Part shown: positions 34,837 through 44,334 of the stretch, in pieces
How positions within the stretch are numbered: position 1 is the first letter of the stretch
How the letters are laid out: each line of letters starts with the position of its first letter
Assembly (NCBI RefSeq): GCF_008039875.1
Contig: NZ_VRUU01000002.1
Location: forward strand, 156,847-220,846
Direction: 5' to 3'
Origin: Methylobacterium sp. WL119
GTDB taxonomy: Bacteria; Pseudomonadota; Alphaproteobacteria; Rhizobiales; Beijerinckiaceae
Length of the DNA stretch: 64,000 bases
The notes under the pieces: generated by a model
The model's input: the letters and a program-made list of their open reading frames with translations, nothing else
Told to the model about the DNA's origin: nothing
Database searches by the model: none
Program-made: the position numbers and the translations under genes

Positions 34837-35742
34837 TCAAGCTTTTCCGTCGAGCGCGGTGCGCAGCAGCCGGAAATCGCGCCAGGCGAGCCGCTTCTGC
34901 ATCGGCTGCCGCAGCAGGTAGGCCGGGTGCAGGGTGGCGAGGGCCCGCACGGTGCGGTGAGGCATCGCGTAGGGGTAGAACCGCCCGCGCGCCTTCAGGA
35001 TGCCGTCCTTGGTGCCGGTGATCGCCTTCGTCGCCGGGCTGCCGAGGCAGACGATGATGTCGGGGTCGGCCAGCTCGATCTGGCGCTCCAGGAACGGCCG
35101 GCACACGGCCAATTCCTGGATCGTCGGCTCGCGGTTGCCCGGCGGCCGCCAGGGCACCACGTTGGCGACGTAGGCCTTGGTCCGGTCGAGGCCGATCGCC
35201 GCCATCATCCGGTCGAGCAGCTGGCCCGAGCGGCCCATAAACGGCTTGCCGATGCGGTCCTCGTCGGCGCCGGGCGCCTCGCCGATGAACATCAGCTTCG
35301 CGGCCGGATTGCCGTCGGCGAAGACGAGGTTCTTCGCGGTGAACTTCAGCGGGCAGGCGTCGAAGGTCGCCATCAACGCCTCGAGCTCCTCGAGCGTCCC
35401 GACATCCTTCGCCCGTGCCCGCGCATCGATCGCCGCATCCTCGGGCTTCGCCGATGCCGACTGCCCGTAGGTGCGCGGCGCAGCCTTCTCGGGCGCCGGC
35501 GGCGGATCGCCTCGCGGCGGCAGCTCGCGGCGCGGCGCTTCCGGCTGTTCCCGGCGCGGCGCGTCCACCTGCGCCTCGCGCACGGGCGCGCTGTGACGCA
35601 GGGTCGGCGCCGGGGTGTCGGCTTCCCGGAAGCGGTCGTGGGGCGCCTCGTCGAGGGCGAGGTCGACGCCGCTCTCCACATGGAAATCGAGGTACGCGAT
35701 CAGGTCGCGCTGTGCGTCCGCCGACGAGGTCATGAACATCAT
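34837..35742 (-). CDS. Uracil-DNA glycosylase, family 4/5 type
   Basis: Excises uracil arising from cytosine deamination or dUTP misincorporation. The 301-residue product has a proline- and arginine-rich N-terminal extension (about 30-115), then the UDG core: [37 protein letters not shown] (motif 1), [17 protein letters not shown] and [10 protein letters not shown] (motif 2 His). In family 4 enzymes four Cys bind an iron-sulfur cluster; here only a few Cys (ACPL, ICLGS, AVCRPF) are seen, so cluster binding is uncertain. The start may be at 35742 or 9 nt downstream. Confidence 0.88.
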   Translation of the reverse strand: MMFMTSSADAQRDLIAYLDFHVESGVDLALDEAPHDRFREADTPAPTLRHSAPVREAQVDAPRREQPEAPRRELPPRGDPPPAPEKAAPRTYGQSASAKPEDAAIDARARAKDVGTLEELEALMATFDACPLKFTAKNLVFADGNPAAKLMFIGEAPGADEDRIGKPFMGRSGQLLDRMMAAIGLDRTKAYVANVVPWRPPGNREPTIQELAVCRPFLERQIELADPDIIVCLGSPATKAITGTKDGILKARGRFYPYAMPHRTVRALATLHPAYLLRQPMQKRLAWRDFRLLRTALDGKA

Positions 35743-35961
35743 GTGGGGCTTCGCACGCCTGTGGACAACGCGGCATTCCGGTCGGCGTCAGGCCGCGACG
35801 CTGCGCAACTTGGCCGCTCCCGCGCCCGATCCCCTGCCAGCAGCGGCTTGCCAACCTACATTGGAACGGGTTCAGAACGACGGCAACGGCGCATCGAACG
35901 ATCGGACGGCGGGGACGCACGGTCCGCGCGCACGAACGAGACACGGCAGGAGACGACAGGC

Positions 35962-37635
35962 ATGGCGCATCCCGAACGCGAGGGCATGGATTTCGACGTG
36001 GTCGTCGTCGGCGCGGGGCCGGCCGGGCTCGCCGCCGCCATCCGCCTGAAGCAGCACGCGCTCGAAAGCGGCGACGAGGTCAACGTGGTCGTCGTGGAGA
36101 AGGGCTCCGAGGTCGGCGCCCACATCCTGTCGGGCGCCGTGATCGACCCGTCGGGCCTCGACGTCCTCGTGCCGGACTGGCGCGACGATCCCGAGCGGCC
36201 GCTGAAGACCGCGGTGGAGCGCGACGAGTTCCTGTTCCTGACCAAGAACAGCGGCGTCACCCTGCCGAACCTGTTCTTCCCGAAGTTCATGTCGAACCAC
36301 GGCAACTTCGTCGGCTCGCTGTCGAACGTGACCAAGTACCTCGGCGCGAAGGCCGAGGCGCTCGGCGTCGAGATCTATCCCGGCTTCCCGGCCTCCGAGG
36401 TGCTCTACGACGACCGGGGCGTCGTCGTCGGCGTCGCCACCGGCGACCTCGGCATCGCCAAGTCGGGCGAGCCGCGCGACGACTACACCCGCGGCATGGA
36501 GCTGCGCGGCAAGTACGTGATCTTCGGCGAGGGCGCACGCGGCTCGCTGACCAAGACGGTGATCGACCGGTTTCAGCTCAACCGGCACAGCGACCACCAG
36601 AAGTACGGGCTCGGCGTGAAGGAGCTGTGGCAGCTCGCCCCCGGCAAGTTCGAGCCGGGCCTGGTGCGGCACTCGATGGGCTGGCCGCTGCCGAACAAGG
36701 CCGGCGGCGGCTCGTGGCTCTACCACTTCGACGACCACCTGCTCTCGGTCGGCTTCGTCACGCACCTGAACTACGAGAACCCGACCCTGTCGCCGTTCGA
36801 GGAGTTCCAGCGCTTCAAGACCCACCCGATGATCCGCGAGGTGTTCGAGGGCGCCAAGCGCATCGGCTACGGCGCCCGCGCGATCATGGAAGGCGGCTGG
36901 CAATCGGTGCCGAAGCTCGTCTTCCCCGGCGGTTGCCTCGTCGGCGATTCCGCCGGCTTCGTGAACGTGCCGCGCATCAAGGGCTCGCACAATGCGGTGC
37001 TCTCCGGGATGCAGGCGGCCGACGCCATCGCCGCCGCGCTGAAGGCCGGGCGCCAGGGCGACGAGCTCACCGCCTACGATGCCGGCTGGCGCGACAGCGC
37101 GATCGGCACCGACCTCAAGGCGGTCCGCAACGTGAAGCCGCTGTGGTCGCGCTACGGCACGCTCGCGGGCGTGGGCTTGGGCGGCCTCGACATGTGGTCC
37201 AACACCCTGCTGAACGCCTCGATCTTCGGCACGCTGAAGCACGGCAAGCCCGACCACGCCTGCACCAAGCCGATCTCCGAGGTGACGCCGATCGTCTACC
37301 CGAAGCCCGACGGCAAGCTCACCTTCGACCGGCTGTCCTCAGTTTACCTCTCGAACACCAACCACGAGGAGGACCAGCCGGCCCACCTTCAGGTCAAGGA
37401 CATGGGCCTGCAGAAGACCTCCGAGCACGACGTGTTCGGCGGGCCCTCCGCGCGCTACTGCCCGGCGGGCGTCTACGAGTGGGTCGAGGATGCGGCCGCC
37501 GGCGACGGCGTGCGCTACCAGATCAACGCGCAGAACTGCGTCCACTGCAAGACCTGCGATATCAAGGACCCCAACCAGAACATCAACTGGGTGACGCCGG
37601 AGGGACCTGGCGGGCCGAACTACCCCAACATGTGA
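35962..37635 (+). CDS. Electron transfer flavoprotein-ubiquinone oxidoreductase
   Basis: ETF-QO passes electrons from reduced ETF, supplied by acyl-CoA and other flavin dehydrogenases, to ubiquinone in the membrane. The 557-residue protein has the FAD Rossmann motif VVVVGAGPAGLAAAI (about 12-26), the family segment GSEVGAHILSGAVIDP, and a C-terminal 4Fe-4S domain (YCPAGVYEW, then CVHCKTCDIKDPNQNINWV). Length matches alphaproteobacterial and mitochondrial mature forms. AGGAG lies 8 nt before this ATG. The quinone biosynthesis genes in the window (ubiG, a polyprenyl synthase) supply its acceptor. Confidence 0.96.
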   Translation: MAHPEREGMDFDVVVVGAGPAGLAAAIRLKQHALESGDEVNVVVVEKGSEVGAHILSGAVIDPSGLDVLVPDWRDDPERPLKTAVERDEFLFLTKNSGVTLPNLFFPKFMSNHGNFVGSLSNVTKYLGAKAEALGVEIYPGFPASEVLYDDRGVVVGVATGDLGIAKSGEPRDDYTRGMELRGKYVIFGEGARGSLTKTVIDRFQLNRHSDHQKYGLGVKELWQLAPGKFEPGLVRHSMGWPLPNKAGGGSWLYHFDDHLLSVGFVTHLNYENPTLSPFEEFQRFKTHPMIREVFEGAKRIGYGARAIMEGGWQSVPKLVFPGGCLVGDSAGFVNVPRIKGSHNAVLSGMQAADAIAAALKAGRQGDELTAYDAGWRDSAIGTDLKAVRNVKPLWSRYGTLAGVGLGGLDMWSNTLLNASIFGTLKHGKPDHACTKPISEVTPIVYPKPDGKLTFDRLSSVYLSNTNHEEDQPAHLQVKDMGLQKTSEHDVFGGPSARYCPAGVYEWVEDAAAGDGVRYQINAQNCVHCKTCDIKDPNQNINWVTPEGPGGPNYPNM

Positions 37636-37906
37636 TCGGATCAATCCGCCTCGTCCGCTCCGCGCGATCCACGTCGCGGGGAGTGGATTCGCTCGGCGAA
37701 CCCGCTTCGCGGGAACCGGACGCGCGAGCCGAAAGGGTCGTCCGTCGGGGCCTGGAACGATCGAATCGCGGCGGGTCCGGCGGCGTCCGGCGGTCGGGCC
37801 CGCGCCATCCTTTCGCCTTGCGGGCATGGCGGGAAGAGTCCAGTGTCCCCGCCGAATTCGGCGCCGCCTGGCCGCGATGGGCAGGCGCCCGCAGGAGCCG
37901 TGAACG

Positions 37907-39781
37907 GTGCCCATGACCGATGTCCGTCCCCGCCGCACCCGCACGGTGCTCGCCCTGACGCTCGCCGCGAGCGTGTCGCTCGGCGGGCAAGCGTTCGCGA
38001 TGCAGCCGCGCGAATCCAGCCCGATGTCGGAGTACGAGCCGGCGGAGTCGCTCGAGGGCAATTTCCTCTCGGCCTACATCGCCGGGGCCTCCCGCGACAC
38101 CGCGGCGGCGGCGAGCTTCTACCGCGAGGCGGTGAAGGCCGACCCGCGCAACACCGATCTGCTGGAGCGAGCCTTCGTCTCGCTGCTCGCCGACGGCGCC
38201 CTGCCCGACGCGTTCCGCGCGGCCGAACGCCTCGTCAACCGCGACTCGACCAACGGGCTGGCGCAGCTGTCGCTCGGCGTGCGCCAGATCAAGGCCGGCC
38301 AGTGGGCCGCCGCCCGCCAGAACTTTTCGCGCAGCGGACGCGGGGCTGCCGCCGACCTCACCGCGACACTCCTCACCGCTTGGGCCTATGCGGGTGCCGG
38401 CGACGGCAAGCGCGCGCTCGAGACCGTGAGCAAGCTCAAGGGCGAGCGCTACTACAACACCTTCCGCGATTATCATGCCGGCCTGATCGCCAGCGTCACC
38501 AGCGACCAGGCCGAGGCCGAGCGCCGCCTCAAGGCGGCCTACGACGCCGACAAGAACACCCTGCGCATCGTCGACGCCTACGCGCGGTTCGAGGCCAATG
38601 CCGGCCGCACCGACCTCGCGATCCAGGCCTATACCGACTTCGACGCGCTGATGCCGCGCCACCCGATCGTGCGCGACGCCCTCGACAAGCTGAAGGCCGG
38701 CAAGCCGCTCGCCCGCCTCGTCACCACGGCGCAGGAAGGCGCCGGCGAGGTCCTGTACGGGCTCGGCTCGGCCGGATCGACGCAGGGCGACGAGCTGCCG
38801 GCGGTGGTCTACCTCCGGCTCGCCCTCTACCTCGCCCCCGAGCATGCGCTGGCGCGCCTGACGCTCGCCGACACCCTCGACCGGATGAAGCAGCCGGAGA
38901 AGGCGAACGAGGCCTACGCCCAGATCCCGGCGACCTCGCCGCTGAAGCTCAACGCCGACATCCAGATCGGCCTCAACCTCGAGCAGGCCGGCAAGGGCGA
39001 TGAGGCGCTGCAGTACCTCGACGCCGCGATGAAGGCGCATCCCGACGACATCGACATCATCACCGCGCTCGGCAACGTGCAGCGCTCGCGCAAGAAGTAC
39101 GAGGAGGCGGCCGAGACCTACAGCCGCGCGATCGCGCTCATCGGCGACCGGCCGCAGGCGAACTTCTGGACGACCTACTATTTCCGCGGCACCGCCTACG
39201 AGCGGGCCAAGCAATGGCCGAAGGCCGAGGCCGACCTGAAGAAGGCTCTGGAGCTCGTGCCGGCGAGCCAGCCGGCGGCGAAGGCGCAGGTGCTGAACTA
39301 TCTCGGCTATTCCTGGGTCGACCAGAAGATCAACATCGACGACGCCTTCAAGCTGCTGAAGCAGGCGGCCGACGCCAGCCCGCGCGACGGCATGATCGTC
39401 GACAGCCTCGGCTGGGCCTATTTCCGCCTCGGGCGCTGGGACGACGCGGTGCGCGAGCTCGAGAAGGCCGTGGAGCTGAAGCCGGGCGACCCGACCATCA
39501 ACGACCACCTCGGCGACGCCTACTGGCGCTCCGGCCGGCGCCTCGAAGGCAAGTTCCAGTGGCAGCACGCCAAGGACCTGAACCCCGAGCCCGACGACCT
39601 CGTGCAGATCAACGAGAAGCTGAAGAACGGCCTGCCCGATACTGACAAGCCGACCGCCACGGCGGAGAACCCGCCGGCTCCGGTGGCCGCGCCGCACAAC
39701 GCCGAGAACCCGGAACTGCCGAAGGGCGCCCCGGCCCCGAGCGAGGCGCCGGGCTCGGCCGACAAGAAGAGCGGCGGCTGA
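37907..39781 (+). CDS. Exported TPR-repeat protein
   Basis: The 624-residue protein has a signal peptide (VLALTLAASVSLGGQAFA). It is followed by about ten tetratricopeptide-type helical pairs, for example EEAAETYSRAIALIGDRPQA and WDDAVRELEKAVELKPGDPT, and a Pro/Ala-rich tail. The GTG at 37907 is chosen because AGGAG lies about 9 nt upstream; the ATG at 37913 is the alternative. Alphaproteobacterial members of this family are periplasmic or lipid-free scaffold proteins of unknown partner. It lies just upstream of ispE, a common neighbourhood, with a MNT/HEPN pair inserted between on the other strand. Confidence 0.85.
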   Translation: MPMTDVRPRRTRTVLALTLAASVSLGGQAFAMQPRESSPMSEYEPAESLEGNFLSAYIAGASRDTAAAASFYREAVKADPRNTDLLERAFVSLLADGALPDAFRAAERLVNRDSTNGLAQLSLGVRQIKAGQWAAARQNFSRSGRGAAADLTATLLTAWAYAGAGDGKRALETVSKLKGERYYNTFRDYHAGLIASVTSDQAEAERRLKAAYDADKNTLRIVDAYARFEANAGRTDLAIQAYTDFDALMPRHPIVRDALDKLKAGKPLARLVTTAQEGAGEVLYGLGSAGSTQGDELPAVVYLRLALYLAPEHALARLTLADTLDRMKQPEKANEAYAQIPATSPLKLNADIQIGLNLEQAGKGDEALQYLDAAMKAHPDDIDIITALGNVQRSRKKYEEAAETYSRAIALIGDRPQANFWTTYYFRGTAYERAKQWPKAEADLKKALELVPASQPAAKAQVLNYLGYSWVDQKINIDDAFKLLKQAADASPRDGMIVDSLGWAYFRLGRWDDAVRELEKAVELKPGDPTINDHLGDAYWRSGRRLEGKFQWQHAKDLNPEPDDLVQINEKLKNGLPDTDKPTATAENPPAPVAAPHNAENPELPKGAPAPSEAPGSADKKSGG

Positions 39782-39788
39782 AGCAGGC

Positions 39789-40229
39789 TTATCGACGCGG
39801 GACCGGGTTCGACGCGGTCCCGCCGACTTCGGCTTCGACCGCGAAATGCTTTTCGAGGGATACGATCAGCCCATCGATCGCTGCAAGTGCGTCCTCGACG
39901 CGGTCGGATGACGGGGTAGCCGGAACACGCCCTGTCGGTGTCCCGTAGCGATAGCTGGTCGCGTAGGCTTCCAGGAACGTGATCGCTGCGAGCGCCCGGC
40001 GGTCCGGGTTTTCCTCCGGGATCTTCCGAACGATGGTATCGAGCTGGTGGGCGTCCTTTCGCTCGATGTGGATGCCCTCGGCCGTGGCGACGGCCGTGAT
40101 CAGGTGTTCGGCGGCCTGCGACGCCAAGTAGGCAGCGTTCCGCGACTCGGCCTTCAGCAGGATGCGAGCATCCTTCGCACAATCGCGGGCAAGCTCGAGG
40201 CAGGTCGCGATCCTACGCCCCTTGGACAT
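39789..40229 (-). CDS. HEPN domain protein of a MNT/HEPN pair
   Basis: A 146-residue all-alpha HEPN protein beginning [24 protein letters not shown] proteins paired with minimal nucleotidyltransferases often act as RNase toxins through an Rx4-6H motif. Here the corresponding region reads EAYATSYRYGTPTGRVP and lacks a His, so RNase activity is doubtful. It may instead act as a binding partner. It starts 17 bp inside the end of the nucleotidyltransferase gene, showing tight coupling. In-frame codons allow a start at 40259, but overlap and family length favour 40229. Confidence 0.75.
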   Translation of the reverse strand: MSKGRRIATCLELARDCAKDARILLKAESRNAAYLASQAAEHLITAVATAEGIHIERKDAHQLDTIVRKIPEENPDRRALAAITFLEAYATSYRYGTPTGRVPATPSSDRVEDALAAIDGLIVSLEKHFAVEAEVGGTASNPVPRR

Positions 40230-40557
40230 CGAGTCTCTGGCCTTCGCGGGCGAGGGCATAGCTCAGCGTATTCGGGACGCCCCAGCTTTCGGCCAGCTCG
40301 CTTTCGCGGGCGGCCAGGATCGTGGCGGAGATGCCGGCTTCGCGGCCGATCGACCACCCGATGATGGGATCGAGCGCATCGTCGGAAACATCGTCCGGCA
40401 CCGCGACGACGAGGTCCCAATCGCTGTCAGCACGATGATCGCCGCGGGCCCTGCTCCCGAACAGCCAGATCGCCCGCGGTCGCATGCGGGTGCGGATCGC
40501 CGCGATTAACGTGGCGAGGTCGTCCGGCAGCGGATCGGCGTAGTTGGATCGGGACAC
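40213..40557 (-). CDS. Minimal nucleotidyltransferase (MNT) of a MNT/HEPN pair
   Basis: A 114-residue pol-beta-type nucleotidyltransferase with the canonical motif [20 protein letters not shown] (GSxxRG...SDxD, metal-binding Asps). A long gene-specific tail ends at the HEPN start. In characterised MNT/HEPN modules the MNT antitoxin adenylylates and silences the HEPN toxin. The start is a GTG. The gene order here is MNT first, HEPN second, with a 17-bp overlap. Confidence 0.82.
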   Translation of the reverse strand: MSRSNYADPLPDDLATLIAAIRTRMRPRAIWLFGSRARGDHRADSDWDLVVAVPDDVSDDALDPIIGWSIGREAGISATILAARESELAESWGVPNTLSYALAREGQRLDVQGA

Positions 40558-40676
40558 CGTGCGATCCTAGGCCGGCCTTGGCGGGCCGACAATGCCGGGC
40601 GTACGCCTGCGGGTTGCCGCGCTGGCGCCCGCCTCGTATGGCCTGCCGCTCCAAGTCATCGCCCCGACGAGAGCCC

Positions 40677-41552
40677 GTGCCCCTGCTCACCACCCGCGCC
40701 CCGGCGAAGATCAACCTGACCCTGCACGTGCTCGGGCGTCGCCCCGGCGACGGCTATCACATGCTGGAAAGCCTGGTGGCGTTCGCCGGCGTCGGCGATG
40801 CGCTGACGCTTGATCCCGGCCCGGAGCTGTCGCTCTCGGTGAGCGGCCCCACCGCGGGACCGGCCGGCCCGACCGGCGACAACCTCGTCGTGCGGGCGGC
40901 CCGGCACCTCGCGGAGGCGTTGCCCGATCTCAGGCTCGGCGCGTTCGATCTCGTCAAGCGGCTGCCGGTGGCGGCGGGGATCGGCGGAGGGTCGTCGGAT
41001 GCGGCCGCGGCGCTGCGCCTGCTCGCGGAGCTGAACGGCCTGCCCCTCAACCATCCGGCGGTGGTCGCTGCCGCGCGGGCCACCGGGGCCGACGTGCCGG
41101 TCTGCCTCGATCCGCGGGCCCGCATGATGCGCGGCGCCGGCGAGGAGATCGGCCCGGCGCTCGGAATGCAGCCGTTCCCGGCGGTGCTGATCAACCCCGG
41201 CGTGCCGGTGCCGACGGCACCGGTGTTCAAGGCGCTCGGCCTCCGGGTCGGCGATGCCTTGAACGGCGTGCCCCATCCTGAGATCGGCCCGGGATCCGGG
41301 GTCGAGGCTCTGGTCGCGGCGATCGGGCCGGCGCGCAACGACCTCGAAGCCCCGGCGCTGACCGTGGCGCCGGCGATCGGCACCGCGCTCGCGGCGCTCC
41401 GCACCCAGGCGGGCTGCCGGCTTGCGCGGATGTCGGGTTCGGGCGCGACGGTGTTCGCGGTCTTCGCCGATCGTCATTCGGCGTCGCGGGCCGCGCGCGC
41501 GATCGGTTCGACGCAGCCGACGTGGTGGACGGTCGCGACCTACCTGCGCTGA
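40677..41552 (+). CDS. ispE: 4-diphosphocytidyl-2-C-methyl-D-erythritol kinase
   Basis: IspE phosphorylates CDP-ME in the MEP isoprenoid pathway. The 291-residue GHMP kinase starts at a GTG ([20 protein letters not shown]), with the substrate motif [10 protein letters not shown] and the ATP motif [18 protein letters not shown]. The C-terminal [12 protein letters not shown] motif is also present. An ATG at 40638 would add 13 residues, but the family begins near here. It follows the TPR gene and points toward the polyprenyl synthase gene; IspE and Dxs of this window belong to the same pathway. Confidence 0.93.
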   Translation: MPLLTTRAPAKINLTLHVLGRRPGDGYHMLESLVAFAGVGDALTLDPGPELSLSVSGPTAGPAGPTGDNLVVRAARHLAEALPDLRLGAFDLVKRLPVAAGIGGGSSDAAAALRLLAELNGLPLNHPAVVAAARATGADVPVCLDPRARMMRGAGEEIGPALGMQPFPAVLINPGVPVPTAPVFKALGLRVGDALNGVPHPEIGPGSGVEALVAAIGPARNDLEAPALTVAPAIGTALAALRTQAGCRLARMSGSGATVFAVFADRHSASRAARAIGSTQPTWWTVATYLR

Positions 41553-41611
41553 CGGACGGGCGGAAGCGTCGAGAGGATCTGTGGAGTGGTTCGAGGGCCG
41601 CCGCGTGCGGA

Positions 41612-42634
41612 TCAGTGGACGCGCGAAACGCAGAAATCCACGACCTGCAGCAGCGCCGACTTCATCGGGCTTTCGGGGAAGGGATCGAGCGCATCCCGTG
41701 CCAGCGTGCCGTAGTCGCGCGCGCGGGCGACCGTCTCCTCGAGGGCGTGGTGGCGCCGCAGGATCGCGTGCGCGGTCTCGAGATCGCCGTCTTCCAGCGC
41801 ACCCTGCTCCAGAGTCCGGCGCCAGAAGGCGCGCTCCTCCTCGGTGCCGCGGCGGACGGCGAGCACGATCGGCAGGGTGATCTTGCCTTCGCGAAAATCG
41901 TCGCCGACGTTCTTGCCGAGCACTGCGCTGGTGCCGCCGTAGTCGAGCACGTCGTCGATGAGCTGAAAGGCGATGCCGAGGTTCATGCCGTAGGCGCGGC
42001 AGGCCTCCTGCTCGGCGACCGGGCGCCCGGCGAGCACCGGACCGACCTCGCAGGCGGCGGCGAACAGCTCCGCGGTCTTGGCACGGATCACCGCGAGGTA
42101 CGCGTCCTCCGAGGTGCCGGTGTTCTTGGCGGCGGTGAGCTGCATGACCTCGCCCTCGGCGATCACCGTGGCGGCGGCCGAGAGGATGTCGAGGGCGCGC
42201 AGGGAGCCGACCTCAACCATCATCCGGAACGCTTGCCCAAGCAGGAAGTCGCCGACGAGCACGCTCGCCTCGTTGCCCCACTTGATCCGCGCCGCGACCC
42301 GGCCGCGGCGCATGTCGCTGCCGTCCACCACGTCGTCGTGCAGCAGGGTCGCGGTGTGCATGAACTCGACGCTGGCGGCGAGCTTCACGTCCCCGTCGTG
42401 GCCGGAATAGCCGCAGAGGTCGGCGCTCGCCAGGGTGAGGATCGGGCGCAGGCGCTTGCCACCGGAATCGATCAGGTGGTTGGCGACCTCGGGGATCATC
42501 GCCACGTCGGAACCGGTGCGCGACAGGATCTGGGCGTTCACCCGCTCCATGCCGCCCGACACCAGGGCCACGAGGTCGGCGAGGCTCGCTTCCGCGTCGG
42601 GGCGGCCTTCTTCGATGGAAACGACGACACCCAA
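41612..42634 (-). CDS. All-trans polyprenyl (octaprenyl/decaprenyl) diphosphate synthase
   Basis: Makes the long isoprenoid tail of ubiquinone. The 340-residue protein has both Asp-rich motifs, TATLLHDDVVDGSDMRRG and IAFQLIDDVLDYGGT, and the IDSGGKRLRP substrate motif. The start is a TTG at 42634, supported by GGAGG about 10 nt upstream (GGAGGCATCGGACC before TTG); longer in-frame extensions lack such a signal. Product chain length (C40 or C50) cannot be read from sequence; Methylobacterium makes Q-10. It converges on ispE. Confidence 0.92.
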   Translation of the reverse strand: MGVVVSIEEGRPDAEASLADLVALVSGGMERVNAQILSRTGSDVAMIPEVANHLIDSGGKRLRPILTLASADLCGYSGHDGDVKLAASVEFMHTATLLHDDVVDGSDMRRGRVAARIKWGNEASVLVGDFLLGQAFRMMVEVGSLRALDILSAAATVIAEGEVMQLTAAKNTGTSEDAYLAVIRAKTAELFAAACEVGPVLAGRPVAEQEACRAYGMNLGIAFQLIDDVLDYGGTSAVLGKNVGDDFREGKITLPIVLAVRRGTEEERAFWRRTLEQGALEDGDLETAHAILRRHHALEETVARARDYGTLARDALDPFPESPMKSALLQVVDFCVSRVH

Positions 42635-42795
42635 GGTCCGATGCCTCCAGACCGATTTCGACTGCAGCGCGCGATGCGCCACCCCTTCGCATGCGCTTGA
42701 GGGCACCGCAACATGCGTCCGCGAAACCGGATATGGTGCCGGCGCACGCCAGCGCGCACGCGACGAAAGCGCCCTCCATCGCGAACAGGGTTGTG

Positions 42796-43026
42796 ATGAC
42801 CGAGCTGATCCGCACCAACGACATCGTCCTGATCGGCTTCGCGCAATCGCTGCTCGAAGGCGCCGACATTCCGGTGCTCGTTGCCGACAACCACATGAGC
42901 CTGATGGAGGGCTCGATCGGCGCCTTCCCCCGGCGCCTGCTGGTGCCCGGCGATCATGCCGCGCAGGCGCGCCGGCTCCTGCGCGACGCCGGGCTCGCGC
43001 ACGAGCTTCGCGACGCGAACCCCTGA
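42796..43026 (+). CDS. DUF2007 domain-containing protein
   Basis: The 76-residue product begins MTELIRTNDIVLIGFAQSLL and contains the conserved segment GADIPVLVADNHMSLMEGSIG. It is a small alpha/beta domain common in alphaproteobacteria. The ATG at 42796 is supported by AGGG upstream. It is followed 2 nt later by a methyltransferase gene, a pairing seen repeatedly in the order, and both are probably cotranscribed. Function unknown. Confidence 0.85.
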   Translation: MTELIRTNDIVLIGFAQSLLEGADIPVLVADNHMSLMEGSIGAFPRRLLVPGDHAAQARRLLRDAGLAHELRDANP

Positions 43027-43028
43027 TC

Positions 43029-43778
43029 ATGGCCGAGGTGCCGGACGACTTTCTCGGCGGAACCCTGCGCCTGCTGCAGCCGCCGAGCGGCAGCCATCGA
43101 GCCGGGACCGACGCGGTCCTGCTGGCGCGGTGGATCGAGCCGAAGCCGGGCGACGTCGTCTGCGACGTCGGGGCCGGGACGGGGGCGGTCGGGCTCGCCG
43201 TCGGCATCCGCGAATCCGGCAGCCGCATCGTGCTGGTCGAGCGCGCGCCCGAGATCGCCGCGCTGGCGCGCCGGAACGCCGAGCTGAACGCGATGGCCGA
43301 CCGGGTGACGGTGGTCGAGGCCGACGTGCTCGCCTCCGGTGCCGATCGCCGCAGCGCCGGCCTCGCAACGGGCTGCGCCAACATCGTGCTCACCAACCCG
43401 CCGTTCTTCGAGGCGGGACGTCACCGCCCGTCGCCGGACGCGGGCAAGGCCGCCGCCCACGACTTCCCTGTGGGCGGGTTGGAGCGCTGGATCCGGACCT
43501 GCACCGACCTGCTTCGACCGGACGGTCGGCTCGGGTTGATCCATCGGGCCGACGCCCTGCCGCTTTGCCTCGAAGCCCTGCGCAACCGGTTCGGCGGCGT
43601 CGCGATCCGTCCGGTCCACGCCCGCGCCGAGCGTCCGGCGATCCGCATCCTCGTCCGCGCGACCAAGGGAAGCCGTGCCGCGCTCGAATTGCATCCGCCG
43701 CTCGTCCTGCAGGGGGCGGACGGCGGCTTCACCGCCGAGGCGGACGCCCTGCACCGTGGCCGGCCCTGGCCGGCGTGA
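43029..43778 (+). CDS. SAM-dependent methyltransferase (TrmN6-like)
   Basis: The 249-residue Rossmann methyltransferase has the SAM motif VVCDVGAGTGAVGLAV and the adenine/Asn-targeting motif IVLTNPPFFEAGRH (NPPF). The N-terminus TLRLLQPPSGSHRAGTDAVL is typical of TrmN6 (tRNA1-Val A37 N6-methyltransferase) relatives. RNA-base N6-methylation is the likely reaction, but the exact RNA target is inferred. It lies 2 nt after the DUF2007 gene. Confidence 0.85.
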   Translation: MAEVPDDFLGGTLRLLQPPSGSHRAGTDAVLLARWIEPKPGDVVCDVGAGTGAVGLAVGIRESGSRIVLVERAPEIAALARRNAELNAMADRVTVVEADVLASGADRRSAGLATGCANIVLTNPPFFEAGRHRPSPDAGKAAAHDFPVGGLERWIRTCTDLLRPDGRLGLIHRADALPLCLEALRNRFGGVAIRPVHARAERPAIRILVRATKGSRAALELHPPLVLQGADGGFTAEADALHRGRPWPA

Positions 43779-43816
43779 AGGTGTATGCGGGGCAAATCAT
43801 CCGCGACGCATGAAAA

Positions 43817-43843
43817 GAGGGGGGCGTCCCGGACGCCCCCCTC
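43817..43843 (-). terminator. Terminator between methyltransferase and His-rich gene (possibly bidirectional)
   Basis: GAGGGGGGCGTCC (43817-43829) pairs with GGACGCCCCCCTC (43831-43843). On the minus strand the stem is followed by TTTTC, suiting the His-rich gene whose stop is 9 bp away. It may also act for the plus-strand methyltransferase. Confidence 0.75.
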
Positions 43844-43851
43844 GCAAAACC

Positions 43852-44127
43852 TCAGTAGAACCGCAGCCGGCGATGATGACCGTGATGGTGGTGGTGATGA
43901 TGCCGGCGCCAGTGATGGTGACGGTGCCAGCGGTGATGCCGGTGCCAGCGATGGTGGCGGTGCCAATGGCGGCGGCCGTGCCAGCGGGCATTCTGCACCA
44001 GCGGCGCGGCATCGTTCTGCGCGGCGGTGATCGGCACCGTCATCGGGGCGGCCTTCGCCGAGAGGCTCAGGCCCGGCGCGCCGCCGAGCAGCGCGAGCAC
44101 GACCATCACAAATCTCCAGGATCGCAT
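43852..44127 (-). CDS. Exported histidine-rich protein
   Basis: A 91-residue product with a signal peptide (MRSWRFVMVVLALLGGAPGL, then LSAKAA). The mature C-terminal half consists of tandem RWHRHH-type repeats and a run of seven His, about 40 percent His in that part. It is a candidate periplasmic metal buffer (Ni, Zn, Cu) or scavenger. No enzymatic domain. Similar His-rich leader-bearing proteins are frequent in Methylobacterium; the metal is not known. Confidence 0.7.
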   Translation of the reverse strand: MRSWRFVMVVLALLGGAPGLSLSAKAAPMTVPITAAQNDAAPLVQNARWHGRRHWHRHHRWHRHHRWHRHHHWRRHHHHHHHGHHRRLRFY

Positions 44128-44334
44128 CGAGACGTCCTCTCCTTGCCTGTGCGACGGGCGATGGGTCGGGCCCCGCCCGGGCGGAGAACGCTCCGCCGCG
44201 CCGGAAACGGCGGCCGGCGCGATTCGGTTCGATCGGCAGGCCGCGAAACGACGCGCCCTGCTCCGCAAGCCTTGCCGCGGAGCCGGCGATCACCACCTCC
44301 CCCGACGCGGGCCTTCTCCCACTATCGGATCTTC

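Noticed and set aside
40578..40676. Longer start for ispE (at 40578)
   Set aside because: The extra 33 residues are Arg/Pro/Cys-rich and not family-like, whereas the GTG at 40677 gives the canonical IspE N-terminus.
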